64,000 nucleotides of DNA from an uncultured Lachnospiraceae bacterium (GTDB lineage: Bacteria > Bacillota > Clostridia > Lachnospirales > Lachnospiraceae). The stretch covers positions 1 to 64,000 of the forward strand of contig URDN01000001.1 in assembly GCA_900546495.1 (NCBI GenBank). Direction: 5' to 3'. Within the stretch, counting starts at the first letter, position 1. Every line of letters starts with the position of its first letter. The position numbers and the translations under genes are program-made. The notes under the pieces are model-generated. The model made no database searches, had not been told where the DNA came from, and saw only the letters and a program-made list of their open reading frames with translations. Shown here in pieces: positions 1 through 6,052 of the stretch.

Positions 1-609
1 TCCAATGATTGCGCAGATAAAGATACCTGCAATCACAAGAACAATGCTCCACATAATATCATGTTCGTGATTAAGTTTTAAAATCAGTTCTCTAATTTCA
101 ATAATACCTTGTGGGTCAAGTCCATTTATCGGCTCATCTAATATAAGAAAATCTGGAGAGCCCGATAAAGCGATTGCAATTCCCAGTCGTTGACGCATAC
201 CTAAAGAAAAATTTCTAGCTTTCTTTTTACCCGTATTTTCAAGTCCGACTAATTTTAATAAATCTGGAATAGTGCTGTAAGAGGGAATACCTAATATTCG
301 ATACTGCTGTTTTAAATTATCTTCCGCACTCATATCTAAATAAATAGACGGTGTTTCAACAACAGCTCCTATTCGTTTTCTGGAACGAACAATCTCTTTG
401 GAGTGATTATTTATCCCGTATAGCGAAAAATCCCCCTCCGTTGCTTTTTGTAATCCACAAATCAAACGAATTAAAGTTGTTTTTCCAACCCCATTTCTAC
501 CAATCAAACCGTAGATAGAACCTTTAGGAACATTCATTGAAAGTCCATTTAATGCGTTATAATTACCGTATGTTTTCTTTAAATCTTTCGTTTTCAATAC
601 ATATTCCAT
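1..609 (-). CDS. ABC transporter ATP-binding protein, partial, apparently fused to a permease tail
   Basis: The reading frame begins at ATG 609 behind AGGAGG and is open to the window edge (203 codons). It opens like an antibiotic/lantibiotic-type exporter ATPase: Walker A GRNGVGKTT near residue 35, signature-like NFSLGMRQRLG near 140, Walker B LILDEP followed by INGLDPQG near 160. After LNHEH (residue 183) the expected H-loop region is missing. The frame instead continues DIMWSIVLVIAGIFICAIIG, a hydrophobic stretch typical of an ABC-2 permease C-terminus. I infer an in-frame deletion joining ATPase and permease genes, so the product is probably non-functional. The gene follows a response regulator and an operator-like repeat array, as in peptide-antibiotic resistance loci. 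Family call is firm; the fusion is read directly; its cause is inferred. Confidence 0.75.
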   Translation of the reverse strand, partial: MEYVLKTKDLKKTYGNYNALNGLSMNVPKGSIYGLIGRNGVGKTTLIRLICGLQKATEGDFSLYGINNHSKEIVRSRKRIGAVVETPSIYLDMSAEDNLKQQYRILGIPSYSTIPDLLKLVGLENTGKKKARNFSLGMRQRLGIAIALSGSPDFLILDEPINGLDPQGIIEIRELILKLNHEHDIMWSIVLVIAGIFICAIIG

Positions 610-653
610 TTTTTCAACCTCCTTTATTTACAGTCAAAATACTAAATCAAAAG

Positions 654-695
654 TGTTAAGAAAGCTGTTAAGGAAAGTGTTAAGAAAGTGTAAAG
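654..695 (-). promoter_or_regulatory. Four phased TTAACA-type direct repeats, probable response-regulator operator
   Basis: Read on the minus strand, TTTACA, TTAACA, TTAACA and TTAACA recur with 11-12 bp periods (plus-strand tgtaaag 689, tgttaag 678, 666 and 654). They lie between the response-regulator gene and the ABC ATPase gene. One-turn spacing of TT(A/T)ACA hexamers is the established pattern for OmpR/PhoP-type regulators binding head to tail, so the neighbouring regulator is the natural candidate. Binding is inferred. Confidence 0.55.
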
Positions 696-697
696 AT

Positions 698-1363
698 TTA
701 TTCTTCAGCCATTTTAAATCCAATTCCCCATACTGCTTCAATATATTCTTTATCGGAAATGTCCCTTAATTTTTTTCTTAGATTACTTATATGCACTCTT
801 AGTGAACTTTCCATACAATCAGGTGTTTCTTCGCTTATACGTTCAAGCAGAATATTTTTAGTAATAACTTGTTTGGGATTTTCCATTAGTATTTTCAATA
901 TCGCATATTCTGTTTTTGTCAATTTAACTTCTATATTTCTAATAGATACAGTACGGGTGTTTAAGTCCAATCGAATATCCCCATGTTCTAAAACGGAATT
1001 TATAGAATTAGTCTGACTGTGTCGAAGTTGGGCAACAATCCGTGCCAGTAACTCGTCTACATCAAATGGTTTTGTAACATAATCTACCGCACCATTTAAT
1101 AACAAAGATATTTTGTTTTTAGTATCTATTTTTGCACTAATTACAATAACTGGTATATGTGAAATTTCCTCTATAATTTCTTCGCCACTTAACCCCGGCA
1201 ACATTAAATCCAGCAAAATCAAATCTGGTTTTATACTAGGTATGAGAAGTATGGCTTCTGTTCCAGAATAAGCATGAGTTACTTTATATCCTGCACTTGT
1301 GAGAACTTCTTCTAGCATTTGATTTATATGCACATCATCATCGACAATTAAAATATGTTTCAT
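698..1363 (-). CDS. OmpR/PhoB-family response regulator
   Basis: A 221-residue two-domain regulator. The N-terminal receiver has the acidic pair DDD (after ILIV), the phospho-accepting Asp in LILLDLMLPG, the switch Ser in VIVISAK and the Lys in VTKPFDV. The C-terminal winged-helix domain (about 125-221) has the usual KLTKTEYAIL start and SSLRVHISNLRKKL recognition helix. A GTG three codons upstream (1372) is possible, but GGAG sits eight bases before ATG 1363. It is followed by an ABC transporter ATPase, so it most likely controls an antimicrobial-peptide or antibiotic exporter. No sensor kinase lies in the window; it may be beyond the left edge or lost. Confidence 0.9.
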   Translation of the reverse strand: MKHILIVDDDVHINQMLEEVLTSAGYKVTHAYSGTEAILLIPSIKPDLILLDLMLPGLSGEEIIEEISHIPVIVISAKIDTKNKISLLLNGAVDYVTKPFDVDELLARIVAQLRHSQTNSINSVLEHGDIRLDLNTRTVSIRNIEVKLTKTEYAILKILMENPKQVITKNILLERISEETPDCMESSLRVHISNLRKKLRDISDKEYIEAVWGIGFKMAEE

Positions 1364-1395
1364 TTTTATCACTCCATTTAAGATAGTATAAAATA

Positions 1396-1424
1396 ATTAT
1401 ACTGTTATGTAATATACTCTACAA
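1396..1424 (-). promoter_or_regulatory. Sigma-A-type promoter of the response-regulator gene
   Basis: On the minus strand TTGTAG (1424-1419), a 17-bp spacer and a perfect TATAAT (1401-1396) stand about 33 bases before the response-regulator start. An AGTATAA/TTATACT inverted repeat overlaps the -10 and could be an operator. Confidence 0.6.
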
Positions 1425-1509
1425 CAGAAATCTAACTTGTTAAATGCTGATTGTATGTTTTCATGCAATACTTAACCATTTTTCCGCTTGATTACCCAAC
1501 ACAGAAAAG

Positions 1510-1571
1510 AAAAAGCCTTGTCAAGAGCTTGCCACCATTGGTGGTGCTTTACACTCTTTACTGGGCTTTTT
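1510..1571 (-). terminator. Terminator-like hairpin after the SUKH gene
   Basis: AAAAAGCC (1510-1517) pairs with GGCTTTTT (1564-1571), with an inner CCACCA/TGGTGG hairpin. On the minus strand the structure follows the SUKH stop codon and ends in a T-rich run, so it probably ends the cluster from 3601 to 1604. The region 1425-1603 otherwise holds nothing I recognise. Confidence 0.5.
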
Positions 1572-1603
1572 GTTTGCTGTATCTTCCATGCAAGAGGAAA
1601 AAA

Positions 1604-2023
1604 CTACTCGTCCTCATCATCAAAATAGTTATTTCTCAATACTTCTCGTAACAGTTTCATATCCTCTTTTGAGTTCGGGTTTATCCTTTTAAAAGAATAG
1701 TAGCTTCCAATTTCTGCAGCATCTAAAAATCCACACAGTACGGCTCCCTTTTCTGCTTTTATAATGAGTTCCCGATCACCATTATCATTTCCTATGCTTA
1801 TGTATCCGGGCGCATATTCTGCAAATTCATTACATTCATAACTTTCAACAATACTTTGTGTATCGTATAATACGCACAAATTCATAACCATCCCATTTGC
1901 ATAACGTAAAAATTTTTTGTAGACTTTTGGCAGTTCCCCATTGATACGCTTCTCCGCAAAATCGATTTCTTCTTTAGTTACAGGATTATTTTTTTCTATA
2001 TATTCCAAATTCTTTAGATTCAT
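1604..2023 (-). CDS. SMI1/KNR4 (SUKH) family protein, probable immunity protein
   Basis: A 139-residue soluble protein. The pattern of SUKH proteins is visible: VTKEEIDFAEKRINGELPKVYKKFLRYANG near the N-terminus (cut here into its recognisable parts: an alpha-helix, LP, then Y-K-x-F-L), then GYISIGNDNGDRELII and a closing acidic helix. SUKH proteins are established as immunity proteins of polymorphic and contact-dependent toxins, and also occur as orphan immunity genes. The start at 2023 follows GGGG at about eight bases. It is the last gene of a four-gene minus-strand run of small, mutually unrelated proteins, a pattern typical of immunity arrays. No toxin gene is in the window. Confidence 0.7.
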   Translation of the reverse strand: MNLKNLEYIEKNNPVTKEEIDFAEKRINGELPKVYKKFLRYANGMVMNLCVLYDTQSIVESYECNEFAEYAPGYISIGNDNGDRELIIKAEKGAVLCGFLDAAEIGSYYSFKRINPNSKEDMKLLREVLRNNYFDDEDE

Positions 2024-2085
2024 AAAAATACCCCATGCTTAATCTTTCATTTTCTTTTGTAATTTGTCTAAAAACCACAAACGCT

Positions 2086-2796
2086 TTATAATGTATACAG
2101 TTCTTTACTCATCTTTTTATACGATGTTTTCTCACAGAAAGATTTTCGTCTTCGGTTAATCATATCAATAACCATTTGTTGAGCAGATTCCTTTGAAGAT
2201 AACTGACATTGAATGTTTTCAATACAGTAATTATAAAATTGTTCATGCCATTCAATATAATAATCCCCAGAATAAAAACTGTCCTTTAATCTTTGCAGAT
2301 AATGTTCAAATACTTCCTTTCCTTCTTCAAAATCCCCTTTCATGAAACAGAGCATTGCCAGATGATATAACTCCCAGAATCGTCTATGTTCTGGCAGTTT
2401 CTCAACTTGCTCCTGCAAACAGGATTTTGCATATTCCATATCTGAAAATTTTCGATATTCGTCTATTTCCTTCAAAGCACTTTTTGCCAGTTTTTCTATG
2501 ACAATCTGAAACGCCTCATCATCGTTTTTATATTCCACATAACCAACACCGGTACTAACATCACATCCATAGTTATATGATAGCATTTTGTTTAGGCTTT
2601 CTGTAGATTCCCATAAAAATGAGACTCCGGCATTCAAACTTGCCCCTTTAGAATAACCATTTGTTGCAAATTCAACGATAATGAAATAGTACCCATTATC
2701 ATCTACCCAACTTCTTGAACTTCCTATTTGAAACAAATTTTCTGGCTCTAAAAATTCCTTAACAGTTGTTTTGATTATTTTATTATGTGGCAACAT
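2086..2796 (-). CDS. Uncharacterised protein, DUF4304-like N-terminus
   Basis: A 236-residue soluble protein. The first ~90 residues (GYYFIIVEFATNGYSKG, then LNAGVSFLW) resemble the DUF4304 group, in which a beta-hairpin reporting on residues after a Trp is followed by an LN(L/A)G strand; this is a weak by-eye match. The remaining 140 residues are helical and charged, with no recognisable catalytic motif. AAAGGAG lies 11 bases before the ATG. It is the second-last gene of the small-gene run beginning at 3601. DUF4304-like proteins often occur in immunity-gene clusters, so an immunity role is a guess from context. Confidence 0.5.
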   Translation of the reverse strand: MLPHNKIIKTTVKEFLEPENLFQIGSSRSWVDDNGYYFIIVEFATNGYSKGASLNAGVSFLWESTESLNKMLSYNYGCDVSTGVGYVEYKNDDEAFQIVIEKLAKSALKEIDEYRKFSDMEYAKSCLQEQVEKLPEHRRFWELYHLAMLCFMKGDFEEGKEVFEHYLQRLKDSFYSGDYYIEWHEQFYNYCIENIQCQLSSKESAQQMVIDMINRRRKSFCEKTSYKKMSKELYTL

Positions 2797-2811
2797 ATAA
2801 TGCCAGCTCCT

Positions 2812-3276
2812 TTACAATTCTACATTTTTATTTACCGATTTCTGCGGAATACAATTTAATTTTTTCACCATGAACTCAAATATTTCAGCCTCATATCCTG
2901 ACGAATATAGCATTTGAAAATTATTGCACTGATGGATAATAATATACTTTTGTGTGTTTTCGAAAAAGTCAACCTTGAAATCTGCAGTCAATATTCCATT
3001 AAACGCAAGGCGTTTTACACCTTTTACTTTAATAAAATATTCACCACTTTTTTCATAAAAATCATAATCCAACGTATCATTTACATCATGTACTTTCAAT
3101 TTTCGAACTATTTCATCTCGCGACAGTTCCGTCCGAAATATCAAATCCTGTCCCACATTTTTATATGTTCCATTAGAATATTTCACATATCTTTTCCAAC
3201 GCATGACAATAATCAGTACGGAACAGACTGCCAATATACAAAAAAATATATAAAATACTGGAATCCTGTTCATCAT
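2812..3276 (-). CDS. Uncharacterised single-pass membrane protein
   Basis: A 154-residue protein not recognised from its sequence. Residues 5-25 (IPVFYIFFCILAVCSVLIIV) form one membrane segment followed by basic WKRYVKY, so the bulk of the protein is predicted inside the cell. The soluble part is a mixed alpha/beta domain with KSGEYFIKVKGVKRLAFNG and a Cys near the C-terminus. It starts behind GAGGG and stops 16 bases before the next gene. Gene neighbours suggest membership in an orphan immunity cluster; a membrane-bound immunity protein would fit but nothing in the sequence proves it. Confidence 0.55.
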   Translation of the reverse strand: MMNRIPVFYIFFCILAVCSVLIIVMRWKRYVKYSNGTYKNVGQDLIFRTELSRDEIVRKLKVHDVNDTLDYDFYEKSGEYFIKVKGVKRLAFNGILTADFKVDFFENTQKYIIIHQCNNFQMLYSSGYEAEIFEFMVKKLNCIPQKSVNKNVEL

Positions 3277-3295
3277 GTTCCCTCTCTCTGTTTTA

Positions 3296-3601
3296 CTAAT
3301 TTTTCGCCATCTCTTTCCAATAGTTCTTCAACATTTCCAGTATTCTTTTGGCATCATCAATTTCCGTTTTCTGATTATATTCTCCCATTTCACTGAAAGT
3401 TCCGGATTCACTTACAATCCCCAATAACCATTTCCCCAATAGATTCTTTTTATACTTGAAAACCAAACAATTTATACCGTCCTCATCTGCAAATGCATTT
3501 GTATATTCTATCTTCGTCGGTTTCTTTCCCAATTCACTTGGATCAGATAACCAATCTTCCAATTCTTCCATTGCATTTTTAATTGTTTTGTTCATAACCA
3601 T
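3296..3601 (-). CDS. Small uncharacterised protein, possible immunity protein
   Basis: A 101-residue acidic protein with no recognised family. It consists of an N-terminal helix rich in Glu and Trp (EELEDWLSDPSE), a central beta region (NCLVFKYKKNLLGKWLLGIV) and a C-terminal helix (RILEMLKNYWKEM). A second ATG two codons in (3595) is preceded by AGG at seven bases and may be the real start. It opens the minus-strand run 3601-1604. Size, acidity and neighbours match orphan immunity genes, which is inference only. Confidence 0.5.
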   Translation of the reverse strand: MVMNKTIKNAMEELEDWLSDPSELGKKPTKIEYTNAFADEDGINCLVFKYKKNLLGKWLLGIVSESGTFSEMGEYNQKTEIDDAKRILEMLKNYWKEMAKN

Positions 3602-3840
3602 ACCTGCCTTGTCCCCCTTTTTCTGTTCTGGCCTTCTAATCTGGTTTTTGCATAGATCACATAAACGCTTCGGTTTTTTTAAGCTCCAAAAACTCTTTAC
3701 CTGCCGCTGCTTGTTACTTTCATTTTACCATACTGCCTGCCTTTTTCCATCTATATTTTTGGCAAATATGGTGCATTGATTACTCTGATAAATATTCCTG
3801 GCTTTTGACATAAGTTGATATAATTATGTGTTTTTAGAAA

Positions 3841-3877
3841 CAAAAAAGAGTACCCACATCTTTGTGAGTACCCTCTC
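3841..3877 (-). terminator. Rho-independent terminator after the nuclease gene
   Basis: An imperfect 12-bp stem (3847-3858 with 3863-3876, ten pairs, TCTT loop) is followed on the minus strand by TTTTTT. It ends transcription from the ATPase/nuclease pair. The rest of the 310-base gap 3602-3911 shows only the leader of the next gene run. Confidence 0.7.
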
Positions 3878-3911
3878 AATATAGCTTCTGCTTATTTACT
3901 TTGTGTTTTGA

Positions 3912-4535
3912 TCACTGAATGTTCAGTTCACCTATCAGTTTTCTCCCATCTTCTGTCCGCTGCATTTTTACGGCATGATGATGAAACTGCACGATTTCTC
4001 CAACATCCACACTGATTCTATGATTCTCCCATTCGCTCTCCGGCTTTGGTGGCAACGGTTTTCCAAGAAGTGGTACAATGATTTTCGGATCTTCGCTTTG
4101 CTCCGAATGCCAAAATCCCGTAGTTTCATAGGTTGTATATACCTCAACCTCATCAATATGTATCCCAAGCACCCGTTCCAATGCGCAGACGTTAAAATAG
4201 CTGGCACGCGTTTTTTGCTTTATCTCATGCCACTTTTTATCATCAACTTTACTTTTCATTTCGATCAGATGCAAGATCCATTTTCCATCTTTTTTCTGGA
4301 GCAACACATGATCTACACTTCTTTGTAATTTCAGGGGACTTTCACGTTTAAGGAAATTACACTTCCCTTTGTGATCATAATCTTCACAGCATAAGTTATC
4401 TCCCTGAATGGTCACCTGCAGCTCGCTTCTGCCAGATTCGCTCTTTTCCTCCAAGCAGTAAGAATCATTTTCCGGAAGGAAAAAATCTTCTTCCAAAAAC
4501 TTCTCAATTCCATATGCAATCCGTTCTTCTACCAT
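3912..4535 (-). CDS. PD-(D/E)XK-type nuclease-like partner of the upstream ATPase
   Basis: A 207-residue soluble protein of no named family known to me. It carries a PD-(D/E)XK core: Asp75 in RSVDHVLL, then the strand WILHLIEMKS with Glu92 and Lys94, then a helix with Lys106, Gln107 and Lys108. Before it sits a Cys/His cluster, Cys49-Cys50, His55 and Cys59, which could bind metal. The ATG is three bases after the stop of the ATPase gene, so translation is coupled. A small nuclease coupled to an OLD/AAA15-like ATPase is the layout of several known anti-phage systems (Septu, PARIS, Gabija use other nuclease folds). The fold call is by motif; the defence role is inferred. Confidence 0.6.
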   Translation of the reverse strand: MVEERIAYGIEKFLEEDFFLPENDSYCLEEKSESGRSELQVTIQGDNLCCEDYDHKGKCNFLKRESPLKLQRSVDHVLLQKKDGKWILHLIEMKSKVDDKKWHEIKQKTRASYFNVCALERVLGIHIDEVEVYTTYETTGFWHSEQSEDPKIIVPLLGKPLPPKPESEWENHRISVDVGEIVQFHHHAVKMQRTEDGRKLIGELNIQ

Positions 4536-4538
4536 TTA

Positions 4539-5867
4539 TCAGTCCTCCTGAAATGCATACACTTCCTCTACAATCTTTTCGAGGGCATTATTGAATGTAG
4601 GCACAACGAATCCGTACTTTGTTGCTTCCAGCGCTTCTAAGTGTGTTTTTCCATTATTGTCTGGAACAAACTGATACATCTGAACATCTTCTCTGGAAAG
4701 CAGATCTTCTTTCCGGTATCCATATTCTTTCTGCAGTTCACTACTCCGCACATGGTTTTTCAATTTCATCATGTTATTGATATGCTGTAAAATCGTATCA
4801 CTGTGCGTAGTGATCCATACCGGAATCCCAAGATTCATCATATTAATAAGCAATCGTGCCATTTTCTGCTGCAATTCTGGATGCAGATGTGCTTCCGGTT
4901 CTTCAATGATCATCGCATTAAAATTGATCCCGGATTTCAGCACCAACAGCAGCGGAGAAATCTCCGAAACAATGGAAGATGCCACATACAGTGGAAGCTC
5001 TTTCTCACTGCCCTCCGGTTGATATTTGATCACTGGCATCATATCTTTCTTTACGGACAGATTTCCCTTTGTCATCTGCTTTTCAATATATTCGATGATC
5101 TTTGCATACTTTTTGCTGTCTTTTTTATTGATTTCAAACTTTGTTATCAACTGCAAAAAATCTACATACGGAAGTGTCAGGGTACTTGTGTTATCCTGCA
5201 ATTCCGGTGAAAAACTAATCTGCAGTGAATTTTCAATCAACTGGGCATACGTGAGCATAAATCCGGTTCTTGATGCCGGTAAGTAAATTGGTTCACCATT
5301 CCGTCTGCCCTTTACGACCGGCGTATACCATGGTGCTGCAATTCCTTCCATTAATAAATTCCAGCAGATATAAGCATTCATACGGAGTAATTCTTCCCGG
5401 TTTGCCGCTTCCACTTCTGGGAATTTAATATATCCGCCTGTGACAGAATATCTGGATGCAGACGCATCCCAAACCATCTTGATCGGATGATTCCTCTCAT
5501 AATGTGTGATCTTTAGTTTTTCAATCTCAACCTCATAGTTAAAAATTTTTTTTACCAGAGCTTTTTTCTGTGTACTCAGTAATTCATTAAACCAGGTTAT
5601 ATACAGGTCTATCGCATCATCCGTCAGTGCAGTTTCTGTGTTAAGATGTTCTTTTAACCAGCTTTCGCACTGCTTGTATGCCTTTGCTTCAGAGGGCTTC
5701 TTTGGGAAAATATCTTTACCTAACGTCAATATTCCCCATAAAATACTCATCAAATAACTTTTTCCGCTATTGTTATCACCCACAAAACACATTAACGGTG
5801 CGATCGTAACATCTGCACTTTTTATTTTTGCAAAATTTTCAACGTGGAGTGTCCATTTTTTATCCAT
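4539..5867 (-). CDS. AAA15/OLD-like ATP-binding protein of a two-gene unit
   Basis: An SMC/ABC-like ATPase of about 442 residues. Walker A is GDNNSGKS close to the N-terminus (residue 30 from this start). Walker B is MIIEEPEAHLHPELQQ and the switch His lies in WITTHSDTILQHINN; this EEPE-HLHP and THS pair is typical of AAA15/AAA21 ATPases used in bacterial defence. No TOPRIM or nuclease domain is fused to it; a separate PD-(D/E)XK-like protein follows three bases after the stop. ATG 5867 has AGAGGAG at seven bases and begins just before the first ATPase strand. ATG 5954, in frame with a weaker site, would add 29 residues. Substrate and trigger are unknown. Confidence 0.75.
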   Translation of the reverse strand: MDKKWTLHVENFAKIKSADVTIAPLMCFVGDNNSGKSYLMSILWGILTLGKDIFPKKPSEAKAYKQCESWLKEHLNTETALTDDAIDLYITWFNELLSTQKKALVKKIFNYEVEIEKLKITHYERNHPIKMVWDASASRYSVTGGYIKFPEVEAANREELLRMNAYICWNLLMEGIAAPWYTPVVKGRRNGEPIYLPASRTGFMLTYAQLIENSLQISFSPELQDNTSTLTLPYVDFLQLITKFEINKKDSKKYAKIIEYIEKQMTKGNLSVKKDMMPVIKYQPEGSEKELPLYVASSIVSEISPLLLVLKSGINFNAMIIEEPEAHLHPELQQKMARLLINMMNLGIPVWITTHSDTILQHINNMMKLKNHVRSSELQKEYGYRKEDLLSREDVQMYQFVPDNNGKTHLEALEATKYGFVVPTFNNALEKIVEEVYAFQED

Positions 5868-5990
5868 TCCCGTCTCCTCTCCCATCAGGTTGCTTTTTTG
5901 CTCTAGGATAACCCCTGTTTTCTGCCTGACATCTTTATCATTTAATACTACCATATGCCATCCCTTTTTTCAAATTATTCGCACATCATC

Positions 5991-6052
5991 ATAGGGAAAC
6001 TGCCGCTTCCACGAACAAACATTCATGGAGCGGCAGCTTCATTTTTCCCTAT
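5991..6052. terminator. Long inverted repeat, probable bidirectional terminator
   Basis: ATAGGGAAA (5991-5999) pairs with TTTCCCTAT (6044-6052), and CTGCCGCT..CCA.GAA (6000-6015) pairs with its complement at 6022-6036. The stem overlaps the stop codon of the RecD2-like gene. It separates the helicase/primase module from the ATPase/nuclease pair. T-runs are short on both sides, so terminator strength is uncertain. Confidence 0.5.

Noticed and set aside
1525..1546. CCACCATTGGTGG as an attachment core
   Set aside because: It is part of a terminator-like structure and no second copy was found near the integrase end.
3456..3779. Plus-strand open frame over the small immunity-like genes
   Set aside because: It mirrors the minus-strand coding and lacks a ribosome site.
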